DNA of 64,000 nucleotides from an uncultured Salinicoccus sp. (GTDB lineage: Bacteria; Bacillota; Bacilli; Staphylococcales; Salinicoccaceae): positions 62,001 through 126,000 of the forward strand of contig CANLWV010000005.1 of assembly GCA_947494965.1 (NCBI GenBank), written 5' to 3'. Position 1 is the stretch's first letter. The number at the start of each line of letters is the position of its first letter. This document shows, in pieces, positions 33,084-41,817 of the stretch. A model generated the notes under the pieces. The model saw only the letters and a program-made list of their open reading frames with translations, made no database searches and was not told the DNA's origin. The position numbers and the translations under genes were made by a program.

Positions 33084-34169
33084 ATGAAGGTTTCAATCAT
33101 TGGTGCCGGGAACGGCGGCATTACTGCAGCTGCAGATCTTACTGATAGGGGATTCGAGGTCTCATTGTTCGGCGCGACGGGGTTCACGGATGATTTGTCA
33201 GCAATCGAAAAGAATGGCGGCATCACTCTGAAGGACGATAAGGGGGAGCGTCTTGTGCCGTTCTCAAACGTCACCTCGGACATTGAAGCCGCCATTTCAG
33301 GAGCGGATGTCATCATGTTGACCGTACCTGGCTTTGCGGTTGAAAATATAGCTGAGCAGCTTGCGCCTGTAATGACGGAAGAACAAGTGGTATTGATTAA
33401 TGGTGCAGGGGCGATGGGTGCCGTGAGATTTGTGAATAAGGCCCGGCAATTGGGCATCGACAAGGCATTCACTATCGGGGAGACCAATTCGCTTACATAT
33501 GGCACGCGTGCGTTCCCGGAAGAGGCGCGGGTCGAGGTGTCTCTGTACGTCAAAAAAGTCTTCCTTGCTGCATACCCGAGCTCGAAGACGGACGAAGTGC
33601 TGAACGTCTGTTCACAATTGTATGACTGCTTTGTGCCCGCTGAAAGCAGTTGGCATGCAGCATTGGAGAACGGCAACCCTGAAGTGCATCCTGGCCCTGC
33701 TTTATTGAATGCGGGCAGGATTGATTATTCGGAAGGCGAATTCTGGTTGTACAAGGAAGGCATCACCAACCATACAGTCAAACTGCTGAAGGCGGTCGAG
33801 AGAGAACGGATGGCAATCGGCAAGGCGTTTGGATACGACTTGGAGGATGCGAGAGAGAGTAGGGCCAACCGGGGTTACTTTGAAGATGATGGGCGGACAC
33901 TTAAAGAACTGTTCAATACAAGCGCAGTCTATTCCAATATAAAAGGGCCGGTTTCCGTAAACGCCAGATATTTTACCGAAGACATTTCAAGTGGCCTCGT
34001 ATTATGGTCGGAGATGGCAAAGGCAGCCGGTGTCGCGACTCCAAACATTGATGCGATCATCACTTTAGGCTCGACCTTGCTTGATGAAGATTTTTATGAG
34101 ACTGGACTTACCCTGGAGAGCCTTGGCTTTTCGGGACAATCAGCAGAAGAGTTGATCAGAAGTGTATAA
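33084..34169 (+). CDS. NAD(P)-dependent opine dehydrogenase (octopine/nopaline dehydrogenase family)
   Basis: A 361-residue two-domain dehydrogenase. The Rossmann motif GAGNGG is at residues 7-12, and the helical C-terminal octopine-dehydrogenase domain (about 180-361) contains the conserved NGNPEVHPGPALLNAGR with the catalytic histidine. These enzymes join or split opines, the reductive condensation products of an amino acid and an alpha-keto acid. It differs from staphylopine dehydrogenase because no nicotianamine synthase-like gene is present. The next gene, 30 bases on, is an NhaC antiporter; together they look like an opine or amino acid import-and-oxidation pair. The GAAAGGAATGGGG site precedes the ATG. 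Confidence 0.87.
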   Translation: MKVSIIGAGNGGITAAADLTDRGFEVSLFGATGFTDDLSAIEKNGGITLKDDKGERLVPFSNVTSDIEAAISGADVIMLTVPGFAVENIAEQLAPVMTEEQVVLINGAGAMGAVRFVNKARQLGIDKAFTIGETNSLTYGTRAFPEEARVEVSLYVKKVFLAAYPSSKTDEVLNVCSQLYDCFVPAESSWHAALENGNPEVHPGPALLNAGRIDYSEGEFWLYKEGITNHTVKLLKAVERERMAIGKAFGYDLEDARESRANRGYFEDDGRTLKELFNTSAVYSNIKGPVSVNARYFTEDISSGLVLWSEMAKAAGVATPNIDAIITLGSTLLDEDFYETGLTLESLGFSGQSAEELIRSV

Positions 34170-34199
34170 AATAACTTAACAGATAAAGGAGCAGGATAT

Positions 34200-35624
34200 A
34201 TGAAGCGTGCACCAACATTTTTTGAATCGATATCATGTTTTATCATTTTAGGGCTGGTCGTCGGAGTGGGATTCGGCTACTTCGGCATTCCGATCCAGCC
34301 GCTGCTGCTGGTTGCAGCAGCCTATGCAGCACTCATTGCGCTGCGTGTCGGGTTGTCCTGGAGGGAGATGGAAGAAGGCATCGTCCTCCGCCTCAAGACG
34401 GCGATGCCGGCAATATTCATCTTGTTTTCTGTTGGTATCATCATCGGGACCTGGATTTACTCCGGCACCGTGCCGATGCTGATCTACTATGGTCTGCAGA
34501 TGATCAATCCGACCTATTTTCTTGTGACGGCCTTCGTCATTGTGGCGGTAGTATCTGTCGCAACGGGGACGGCATGGGGCTCTACAGCAACTGCAGGTGT
34601 CGCGCTGATGGGCATAGCAGCTGAACTCGATGTCTCCTTGGCCATGGCTGCAGGAGCCGTCATATCCGGTGGTGTGTTTGGCGATAAATTATCTCCACTG
34701 TCGGACACGACCAATCTGGCACCGCTTGTCGTCGAGGTCAACCTGTTCGAGCACATCAAGCACATGCTCTGGACGACGGTACCGGCGTCAATCGTCGGTC
34801 TCACCGTATGGTTCTTCGTAGGAATCAATACGGAGTATGGTTCGCCGTCTGCCGACAATGTGCAGAAGCTGTTGGGTGAGCTCGATATGATCTACAACTG
34901 GAATCTTTTCATGCTCATTCCGTTCATCATCATTTTATGGGGCGCGTTCACCCAAAAGCCCGTTGTGCCGATGATGCTTCTGTCATCACTGGTAGCGGTC
35001 TTCATCGGGATGTTCTCCAACGGCTTTACATTCGTCGATGGTTTCACCGCAATGGCGAACGGCTTCAGTACCGACATGATAAAAGCGCCAGGCTTCGAGG
35101 CCGGGACCTTATCGGAAAATGCGACGACGTTGATTGCGCGCGGCGGAATATTTTCCATGACTACAATCGTGGTGACAATCTTTTGTGGGTATGCGTTCGC
35201 AGGTATTGTCGAGGCGGCAGGCTGCCTGGATAAGATCCTCGAGAGTTTTTCGCGCTTCATCCATTCCACATGGCAGCTGGTGGGTGTGACGATACTCGGC
35301 AGTGCAATCATTGTATTCACAGCCGGTGTCGCGTCGATTTCCATCATCATGGTAGGCGTGCTCCTGCAGGATGCGTATGCCAAGCAAGGGCTCCATGCCA
35401 AAAATCTGTCACGGACGCTGGAAGACTCGGGAACCATGTTGCTGCCGTTCGTGCCGTGGGGTGTCTCCGGCATCTACTACTGGGAGATATTGGGCGTGAG
35501 TGTGGCGGATTACTGGATCTGGGCGATCCCCTGCTACTTATGTGTGGTCTTCGCGATGATCAATGCCAAAACCGGCATCGGTATTGCCAAGGCGGATGAA
35601 CAGGCCACTGCTGAATCGCATTAG
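34200..35624 (+). CDS. NhaC-family Na+/H+ antiporter
   Basis: A 474-residue protein with 11-12 helices of the NhaC type. GTAWGSTATAGVALMGIA and AVISGGVFGDKLSPLSDTTNLAP are the family signature stretches, with conserved Asp residues in GDKLSPLSDT. Some relatives exchange organic anions or amino acids rather than only Na+ and H+. Its position directly behind an opine dehydrogenase suggests a transport role linked to that enzyme's substrate. The TAAAGGAGCAGG site precedes the ATG, and a perfect terminator follows. Confidence 0.88.
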   Translation: MKRAPTFFESISCFIILGLVVGVGFGYFGIPIQPLLLVAAAYAALIALRVGLSWREMEEGIVLRLKTAMPAIFILFSVGIIIGTWIYSGTVPMLIYYGLQMINPTYFLVTAFVIVAVVSVATGTAWGSTATAGVALMGIAAELDVSLAMAAGAVISGGVFGDKLSPLSDTTNLAPLVVEVNLFEHIKHMLWTTVPASIVGLTVWFFVGINTEYGSPSADNVQKLLGELDMIYNWNLFMLIPFIIILWGAFTQKPVVPMMLLSSLVAVFIGMFSNGFTFVDGFTAMANGFSTDMIKAPGFEAGTLSENATTLIARGGIFSMTTIVVTIFCGYAFAGIVEAAGCLDKILESFSRFIHSTWQLVGVTILGSAIIVFTAGVASISIIMVGVLLQDAYAKQGLHAKNLSRTLEDSGTMLLPFVPWGVSGIYYWEILGVSVADYWIWAIPCYLCVVFAMINAKTGIGIAKADEQATAESH

Positions 35625-35640
35625 GAATATCCGAATTAAG

Positions 35641-35673
35641 AGGCGCCATCTAATATTTTAGATGGCGCCTTTA
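35641..35673 (+). terminator. Terminator of the opine dehydrogenase-nhaC operon
   Basis: AGGCGCCATCTAA pairs perfectly with TTAGATGGCGCCT around a short loop, with TTT after the stem. Confidence 0.85.
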
Positions 35674-35725
35674 GGTGCAGTTATTTGAAAGCACAAGTCA
35701 TGAATATTCAGCACGTGACTTATTA

Positions 35726-36421
35726 CTAGTATAGGATGAAGACGAGCAACATGATGATCGGGATGGCCGGCAGCATATTGGCCACCCGGATGTTGACGAT
35801 GCCAAGCAGCCTGATGCCGATTGCGATGATCATGATGCCACCGACTCCAGTTATCTGGGCGATGAACTGCGCCATCATTTCAGGTGGGATGAAGCGGTCG
35901 ATCTGCGCGGCAAACAGGGTGATGGACCCTTGGAACAAAAATACCGGGATGGCAGAGAAGATGATGCCGATGCCGAGTGTTGATGTAAGGAAAATTGAGA
36001 AGATGCCGTCTATCAGTGATTTGGTGTACAGCAGTGTATGATCGCCACGCAGACCGCTGTCCAAAGCCCCGACGATGCCGACTGCCCCGACGACATAGAC
36101 GAGAGTCGCTGTGACGAACGCTGCTGCTACACCGCCTTCCTTCGCTCCGGTTTTCGTTTCAAGCCAGACGCCGAAGTGGTTCATCTTTTCTTCAATCTGC
36201 CATTTCTCCCCAAGCATGGCGCCGAACGCTATACTGATTACGACAATGATGAGGCGTTTACTTTCCATGGCCATATCAATGCCCAGGACGATGACTGTAA
36301 TGGATAGTCCTTGGATGATCGTGGTTTTCATATTCTCGTTGATGTTGCGCCAGAACAGTCCGATGAAGCTTCCGGTGATGATGGCCAGTACGTTTACGGC
36401 CGAGCCGAGCAGAGACAGCAT
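35726..36421 (-). CDS. DUF554-family membrane protein
   Basis: A 231-residue protein with about seven helices. The start GSAVNVLAIITGSFIGLFWR and the internal VYVVGAVGIVGALDSGLRGDHTLLYTKSLIDG are hallmarks of the DUF554 (YdfK/YqgA) family. The function is unknown; a transport role is generally assumed from topology. It is a single-gene unit. The start site has a GAGGAAAT stretch just upstream. Confidence 0.85.
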   Translation of the reverse strand: MLSLLGSAVNVLAIITGSFIGLFWRNINENMKTTIIQGLSITVIVLGIDMAMESKRLIIVVISIAFGAMLGEKWQIEEKMNHFGVWLETKTGAKEGGVAAAFVTATLVYVVGAVGIVGALDSGLRGDHTLLYTKSLIDGIFSIFLTSTLGIGIIFSAIPVFLFQGSITLFAAQIDRFIPPEMMAQFIAQITGVGGIMIIAIGIRLLGIVNIRVANMLPAIPIIMLLVFILY

Positions 36422-36572
36422 GTAATTTCCTCATTTCATAGATATGAAGCGGCTGGAGCGCCATTTTGTTAATTCGTATAATTATATTATTCCAGGAATT
36501 GAATGTCAAAAGGATTTTAGCTAAAGTGAATAAATGAAGCGGTTATAAATGAGCGGAATGGAGGAGACAACG

Positions 36573-36872
36573 ATGCCGACTTGTCAAAACTGTCATGGCC
36601 AATGGAGCTGGAAGGAGACCTTTAAACGGTCGTTTGTATTAATTGGTGGGATGACTTGTCCTTATTGCGGGGAGAAGCAGTACCTCACAGCACGCATAAG
36701 AAAAAGAAGCACCCTCATTATGCCTATGGTAATTTTCTTAATTTTGTTAGGTAATCTTTTCTTTGGACCTTCCTATATTGCCTTATTCGCCATTTTAGGC
36801 GTCATACCATTATCGGTTATACTATATCCTTTTTTTGTTGAATTATCGAATGAGGAAGACCCTCCATTTTGA
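36573..36872 (+). CDS. Small membrane protein with N-terminal zinc-ribbon (TIGR04104-type)
   Basis: A 99-residue protein. Residues 4-7 (CQNC) and 30-33 (CPYC) make a four-cysteine zinc ribbon around WSWKETFKRSF, followed by two membrane helices (about 50-66 and 70-90). This is the pattern of the small TIGR04104 family of Firmicutes; its role is unknown. The ATG at 36573 is chosen because GGAGGAGA is directly upstream. Two earlier ATG codons overlap that site. Confidence 0.78.
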   Translation: MPTCQNCHGQWSWKETFKRSFVLIGGMTCPYCGEKQYLTARIRKRSTLIMPMVIFLILLGNLFFGPSYIALFAILGVIPLSVILYPFFVELSNEEDPPF

Positions 36873-36975
36873 GGTGTCTTATCTCTTTAGGATGAGGTTT
36901 GAACTTGAAGGCTTGATTTTAAAAGAAAAAGATTTTTTCTATCTATTCATTTACACAAGATATTTTACGCTCTCA

Positions 36976-37200
36976 CTAAAAGATATAAATAGAAGTAAAT
37001 ATAATATATATAAAGGCGGCAAGAAATAAGATGCTTGTTTTCTTGTATCCTTTTATGAAGTCATCAATTGCGATTGTCAGAAATAGCATGGCCATCGCTA
37101 AAAAGGCCCACGGCATTAATTGATTGTTATCAGTGATTAGTACCCCTAAAGAAAATATAGCAGTGATACCTGCAAAGATGAGTCTCAATATGAAAAGCAT
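36976..37200 (-). CDS. Small membrane protein, DUF3953-like
   Basis: A 74-residue protein with three short helices and a central IDDFIKGYKK loop. It resembles small DUF3953-type proteins of Firmicutes, but the match is from memory of the pattern only. The AAAAGGAGTATTCT sequence ahead of the ATG is a good site. The gene is AT-rich, unlike genes on either side of 36.5-38 kb. Confidence 0.6.
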   Translation of the reverse strand: MLFILRLIFAGITAIFSLGVLITDNNQLMPWAFLAMAMLFLTIAIDDFIKGYKKTSILFLAAFIYIIFTSIYIF

Positions 37201-37338
37201 AGAATACTCCTTTTTTGATGTTAATGAAAAATCATTTTCTCTTAAGTGGTTTAAGCAAAATGGAAAAATGCTTCTGTTCCAATTTTACGAAGGCATATCA
37301 ACAAATTTATAACATAAGAAAGCGAAAGGATATACATT

Positions 37339-37536
37339 ATGACTAATGAAAATAAGAAAGCGTGGTTAAATTTGGCTCTACCTATCATATATACGTGTGT
37401 ATTATTCTCTTTTCCTACAATAATGGATGACCTGATGAATTTCATTATTACTTTATTTATTGTCATTATCATTCAGTTTTACTTCACAAAATTTTTAAAT
37501 AAGAGGTTTCCATCTAGTGATGATTTAAAGGATTGA
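37339..37536 (+). CDS. Small hypothetical membrane protein, 65 residues
   Basis: A charged N-terminus (MTNENKK) is followed by two helices (about residues 8-28 and 32-50) and a basic/acidic tail FLNKRFPSSDDLKD. GAAAGGATAT upstream can serve as ribosome binding site. The gene is AT-rich. No family is recognised. Confidence 0.55.
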   Translation: MTNENKKAWLNLALPIIYTCVLFSFPTIMDDLMNFIITLFIVIIIQFYFTKFLNKRFPSSDDLKD

Positions 37537-37981
37537 GAAGTAAATATTCCACTCTTTCTTATAGACTCCATATTTTATCTTCTATTAATATTTTATACAT
37601 AAAAAACACTTGTTACAAATTATTCTTCTTTGGTGGATTAGTATCTTTATTCCTCATAGGTATTGGTCTTTTCAGGATAAGTGTTTATATTCATTTCAAT
37701 TTTCGTATGGCGTAATCGAAAAACTTTAATATTTCAAATGCTGTCGGTAGGCAGAGACCCTTGAGGTATCTGACCACCGACTTTTTAGTTTATCTGGGTG
37801 GTGTCACCAAACAGTTCCTCGGCATAGTGGAGGATGACCTGACACATAAAGCTATTGAAAAAATTGTTGAAAGTAATACTAGATCATATCTCCTCACAGT
37901 AAAATTTCCGAAGCATCCAATGAATGTGGGAATTAAAAGAATATTATGATAAAGTAATATCTGATGTAAAATTTAGGGGAA
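37537..37981. other. AT-rich stretch with possible gene fragments, no intact gene
   Basis: A frame at 37533-37715 encodes one hydrophobic helix but has no start site. Around 37785-37844 the minus strand reads VILHYAEELFGDTTQIN followed by a stop, which looks like the end of a decayed gene, but I cannot identify it. Nothing else was recognised. Confidence 0.35.
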
Positions 37982-37987
37982 ATGGGT

Positions 37988-39304
37988 ATGGAAATGGATA
38001 AAAAATTAAGGAGGAAGGTGCTGGTCGCGAGTCTGGTCGGCTCCTCGATCGAATGGTTCGACTTCTTCCTATATGCGGCGGTCGCAACAATCGTCTTCAA
38101 CAACCAGTTCTTCGTGACCGATGATCCGGTCATCTCGACGATGCTTGCCTACTTTGGACTGGCGCTGTCATTCTTCATCCGTCCGTTCGGCGGTGTGATA
38201 TTCGGCCATATTGGAGACCGGGTGGGGCGCAAGAAGACGCTCATCATCACATTGAGCATGATGGGAATCGCAACGGCCCTGATTGGCCTATTGCCTACAT
38301 ATGGACAGATCGGTCTTATGGCGCCGATTCTGCTGATGTTCCTCAGACTCATTCAAGGTCTCGGCATAGGCGGCGAATGGGGCGGGGCGTTACTGCTTGC
38401 CACAGAGTATGCGCCAAAGGAGCAGCGCGGCTTTTTTGGCAGTGTGCCCCAGATGGGCATCACAATCGGTCTGGTGTTGGCATACACGAGCTTCTTTATA
38501 TTGACGGGCCTGCTGTCTCCGGAAGCGTTTGAAACGTGGGGCTGGCGTGTGCCGTTTGTACTAAGCCTGCTGCTGGTCGCATTCGGCTTGTGGATCCGTA
38601 AGGATTTGGACGAGACGCCTGCTTTCCAGGAGGCGAAGAAGACGCAGTCCGTACAGAAGGTGCCTCTGCTCGAAACATTCAAGCGTCATCCAAAAGAGGT
38701 TCTCATCACCTCATGTGCAAAATTCGTCGAAACGGGGCCATTCTATATATTCACGACGTTCATTGTCGGATATGGAACCAGCCAGCTCGACGTATCGTTT
38801 GAATTCATGATGATTTCAATCGTCATTGCCGCCTTCCTGACGACGATCATGATACCGATTATGGGAAGGTTATCTGATAAGGTAGGCCGCCGCAAGATGT
38901 TCCTGGTTGGTTCATTGGCCATGCTGGTCTATGCATTCCCGTATTTCCTGATCGTCAATACGCATGAACCGATACTTGTCATCATCGCAACATTGATCGG
39001 CCTGACGGTGATCTGGCCGCCGATTACTGCCGTGCTCGGCACGATGTTCTCTGAAGCATTCAGCAGGGAAGTGCGCTATACCGGCGTGACGATCGGCTAC
39101 CAGATTGGCGCCGCATTGGCAGGTGGGTCTGCGCCGCTGATCGCGCAATTCCTGATGAACCAGTTCAACGGCTCGAGTGTGCCCGTGTCACTCTACATCA
39201 TATTTACGGCAGTCGTATCGATGACGGCAGTATGGGCGATAAAAGGCGTCCAGGCGCAAGATCTCGAATACGCACAAGATCAGGCAGCAAAAGCAAAAGC
39301 ATAG
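37988..39304 (+). CDS. MFS transporter, metabolite:H+ symporter (MHS/ProP-ShiA-like) family
   Basis: A 438-residue, 12-helix transporter. SSIEWFDFFLYAAVA at the start and GGVIFGHIGDRVGRKKTLI in the loop between helices 2 and 3 are MHS signatures. LRLIQGLGIGGEWGGALLLATEYAP and GRLSDKVGRRKMF complete the family pattern. MHS proteins import dicarboxylates, betaines or similar organic acids with protons. The next gene (13 bases on) is an ornithine cyclodeaminase homologue, so an amino acid-like substrate is plausible. ATG 37988 is preferred because AGGGGA ends seven bases upstream; ATG 37982 is too close. Confidence 0.85.
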   Translation: MEMDKKLRRKVLVASLVGSSIEWFDFFLYAAVATIVFNNQFFVTDDPVISTMLAYFGLALSFFIRPFGGVIFGHIGDRVGRKKTLIITLSMMGIATALIGLLPTYGQIGLMAPILLMFLRLIQGLGIGGEWGGALLLATEYAPKEQRGFFGSVPQMGITIGLVLAYTSFFILTGLLSPEAFETWGWRVPFVLSLLLVAFGLWIRKDLDETPAFQEAKKTQSVQKVPLLETFKRHPKEVLITSCAKFVETGPFYIFTTFIVGYGTSQLDVSFEFMMISIVIAAFLTTIMIPIMGRLSDKVGRRKMFLVGSLAMLVYAFPYFLIVNTHEPILVIIATLIGLTVIWPPITAVLGTMFSEAFSREVRYTGVTIGYQIGAALAGGSAPLIAQFLMNQFNGSSVPVSLYIIFTAVVSMTAVWAIKGVQAQDLEYAQDQAAKAKA

Positions 39305-39316
39305 AAGGAGCATATT

Positions 39317-40261
39317 ATGATTACACTTACTGATGAACAGATCCAGAAGGAATATTTGATGAAGCATGCGATTGAAGATGTAAAGCACGTGTTGCAGGAT
39401 TTGAGGGATGATGGCATCCTCCAGTCTGTCCGCACCGTGCTGCCCGTCGATGAAGAGAGCTCGATGCTCTATATGCCATGCATCAGCCGGGCATCGAAGA
39501 CATCGATCATAAAGACCGTATCGATCTTCCCGACCAATGCGGATTTGCCGACGACGCAAGGCAACATCCTCGTGACGGATCTGTCCGATGGCCAGCACAA
39601 GGCGACGATGGCTGCATCTTACCTCACGCGTCTGAGGACGGGCGCGATGAGTGCCATCGCAACGGATAAACTTGCGCGTAGGGACGCTGAAGTGCTTGGT
39701 GTCATCGGTACCGGTAATATGGGATTCGAACAGGTCATCGGCGTGGTCGAGGTGCGCGACATCAAAAGGATCGTCCTTTTCAACAGGACACAGGAAAAGG
39801 CGCACCACTTCGCAGAACAGCTGAAGTCAGCTGGCGTCGAGGCAGAATTTGAAGTGGCGGACGATGTCTCTGAGGTCATCGAGAAAGCCGATATCATCAA
39901 CTGCGCCACCCAGTCGACTGAACCGGTGTTTGATGGGGGCAGCCTAAAGCCGGGCGTCCATATCAACGGAGTGGGTTCATTCAAACCGTCCATGCGCGAA
40001 ATGGACAATGAAACAATTCAGCGTGCGGATAAAATATACGTCGACGACATCGAAGCCATAAAGGAAGAGGCTGGTGAATTGATGCATGCTGTAGAGGAAT
40101 GCGTCATCGGATGGGATGACATCCAAGGATCGCTCGTCGATTACTTTGACGGTCCATACCTCAGGGAATCCGACGATGAGATCACATTGTATAAATGCGT
40201 CGGTGCAGGATACTTTGATCTTGCGGTAGCGAGTGGCGTAATGCGGATGTTTACAGAATAG
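39317..40261 (+). CDS. Ornithine cyclodeaminase/mu-crystallin family protein
   Basis: A 314-residue NAD-dependent enzyme. TRLRTGAMSA (104-113) is the conserved substrate-arginine segment, GTGNMG (131-136) the Rossmann loop, and INGVGSFKPSMREMD the C-terminal active-site stretch. Members include ornithine cyclodeaminase, alanine dehydrogenase and ketimine reductases, so the exact reaction is open. It is cotranscribed with the MHS transporter, which suggests uptake followed by deamination or reduction of one amino compound. The AGAAGGAG site precedes the ATG. Confidence 0.88.
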   Translation: MITLTDEQIQKEYLMKHAIEDVKHVLQDLRDDGILQSVRTVLPVDEESSMLYMPCISRASKTSIIKTVSIFPTNADLPTTQGNILVTDLSDGQHKATMAASYLTRLRTGAMSAIATDKLARRDAEVLGVIGTGNMGFEQVIGVVEVRDIKRIVLFNRTQEKAHHFAEQLKSAGVEAEFEVADDVSEVIEKADIINCATQSTEPVFDGGSLKPGVHINGVGSFKPSMREMDNETIQRADKIYVDDIEAIKEEAGELMHAVEECVIGWDDIQGSLVDYFDGPYLRESDDEITLYKCVGAGYFDLAVASGVMRMFTE

Positions 40262-40276
40262 ATATTTCCGTAAACC

Positions 40277-40315
40277 ATAAAGGACAGACCTTATGAGAAG
40301 GTCTGTCCTTTATTT
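40277..40315. terminator. Bidirectional terminator between convergent genes
   Basis: ATAAAGGACAGACCTT pairs perfectly with AAGGTCTGTCCTTTAT around a TATGAG-type loop. It ends the cyclodeaminase operon and the antiporter gene at 40319. Confidence 0.88.
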
Positions 40316-40318
40316 ATT

Positions 40319-41476
40319 CTATGGATTTGTTTTGGCGGGGGTAACGATCCGTTTTGACCACTTTGTGGCATTCTGGAACATGATGACCCCGATCAGAGCG
40401 GAGATGAGTATGAAGATGCCGCTGAAGGTTTTCAGATCACTTGTCGCCAACGCGGCGATGATGATCGAAAATTCACCGCGCTGGGTGAAGGACAGCCCTG
40501 CACGCCACGATTCTTCCTGGTTCAAGTCATATTGGCGGCCGCCGTAGACGCCGACTGCAACTTTAGATACGATCGACCAGATCAAGAGGACGATCAACAG
40601 GCCGACCATCGGCACGCCGTTCAGTATATCGATCGTCGTACCGAAATAGATGAAGAAGACCGGCATGAGCAGGTCACGCAAGTTCCGTATCTGATTCTGC
40701 AGCAGCGAAGACTGCTGGGATTCCGCCAGCATGATGCCGGCGAGGAACGCACCGAGCACTTCAGACAGCCCGAGTGACAGGGCGAGCCCTGCATACAACA
40801 GACCGAGTCCGACGACAAACAGGATGAAGAAATCCTCCGATACATAGTGGTCGATGAAGTCCTTCATGTTGCTGAATATCGCTTTTCCGATAGCCAAAGC
40901 ACCGATGATCAGAATAATGATTTTAATGAAGACAAAAGTCATCTCCATCGGCGAGATGCTGCCGCTTAAGTACATACTCGCAACGACCGCCACCAGAATG
41001 GGTGCGATGATATCTTCAAAAATGAGGAGGCCGAGCAGAAAGTCAGCATCGTTTTTGATCAGGCGATTGTTCTTCTCGAGCAGCTTTGCCGTGATGGAAG
41101 AACTGGTGGCATAGGCCACGCCGCCTATCAGCAATGCGCTCGGCAAATCGAGGCCGAACAGCAGTGCAATGGCAGTGGAGACGCCGAAGGACAAGGCCAA
41201 ATCGATCAGACCAGGCTTGTAGATCTTCATGGCAAGGTACCGCAGCTGCTGGATGGGGAATTCCATCCCCAGCATAAAGAACAACAGGACGATACCAACC
41301 TCCGCTGCGAATTCCATCAGGTCGGAATGCTGCATGAAAAGGCCGAGGAGTAGACCTGAGAACAGAAAGATGATGACGTCGGGGATTTTGAACTTATGGG
41401 CGGCAAACCCACCAACGAACAGCACCATCAATAACAGGCCCGTCAGGAACAGTTCGGATACAGTAAAGATATCCAT
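40319..41476 (-). CDS. CPA2-family cation:proton antiporter (KhtU/KefB-like)
   Basis: A 385-residue antiporter with 12-13 helices. FFMLGMEFPIQQLR, ATSSSITAKLLEKNN and GLLIFEDIIAPILVA are core CPA2 stretches. LGAFLAGIMLAES and SFTQRGEFSIIIAALA complete the signature, which includes the functional aspartate in FEDI. No C-terminal TrkA domain is fused; instead the regulatory subunit is a separate gene two bases upstream. That layout matches KhtTU-type K+(NH4+)/H+ antiporters. The upstream subunit is truncated, so regulation may be lost. Confidence 0.87.
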   Translation of the reverse strand: MDIFTVSELFLTGLLLMVLFVGGFAAHKFKIPDVIIFLFSGLLLGLFMQHSDLMEFAAEVGIVLLFFMLGMEFPIQQLRYLAMKIYKPGLIDLALSFGVSTAIALLFGLDLPSALLIGGVAYATSSSITAKLLEKNNRLIKNDADFLLGLLIFEDIIAPILVAVVASMYLSGSISPMEMTFVFIKIIILIIGALAIGKAIFSNMKDFIDHYVSEDFFILFVVGLGLLYAGLALSLGLSEVLGAFLAGIMLAESQQSSLLQNQIRNLRDLLMPVFFIYFGTTIDILNGVPMVGLLIVLLIWSIVSKVAVGVYGGRQYDLNQEESWRAGLSFTQRGEFSIIIAALATSDLKTFSGIFILISALIGVIMFQNATKWSKRIVTPAKTNP

Positions 41477-41478
41477 GA

Positions 41479-41817
41479 CTACTGCCCCACTTTACATGCG
41501 TTCTCAAAAGCCTCGATGGAATCGTACTCGCCGATGACCAGCAGGATATCTTCTTCAGCTATGACGAAATCCTGCGGTGGCTTCGGCGTAATGTCATTGT
41601 CGTGGCTCACTCCGACGATGGAGACCCCTGAAGGGACCCGCTGTTCTGCGGTTTCGACTGTAATGCCTGCAAGGGAGGAGCCAGGATTGACCTTCAACCA
41701 ATCCACAAGCATCTGCTTACGGATCAGATTGAACCGCTCAAAGTCTTCCTGCACAACAGTTTCATTATTCACATCCATCATCTTCATGGCGACATCCATC
41801 GCCTCGTTTGGAGTCAA
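41479..41817 (-). CDS. Antiporter regulatory subunit, KhtT-like TrkA-C domain, N-terminally truncated
   Basis: A 112-residue product with a complete RCK/TrkA-C ligand-binding domain (residues 35-110, LKVNPGSSLAGITVE and ending EEDILLVIGEYDSIEAFE). Normal KhtT-type subunits have about 160 residues, with an extra N-terminal domain that begins with a DLPGIG-like motif. Here homology extends slightly upstream of the TTG at 41817, through DKGVDYNFS, and then is replaced by the 3' end of a flavin monooxygenase in another frame. The start is therefore makeshift. It is two bases upstream of the antiporter and still positioned as its partner. It is probably a deletion product. Confidence 0.72.
   Translation of the reverse strand: MTPNEAMDVAMKMMDVNNETVVQEDFERFNLIRKQMLVDWLKVNPGSSLAGITVETAEQRVPSGVSIVGVSHDNDITPKPPQDFVIAEEDILLVIGEYDSIEAFENACKVGQ

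Noticed and set aside
37533-37715. 60-codon frame after the small membrane gene
   Set aside because: It overlaps the previous stop, has no ribosome site and contains only one hydrophobic helix.
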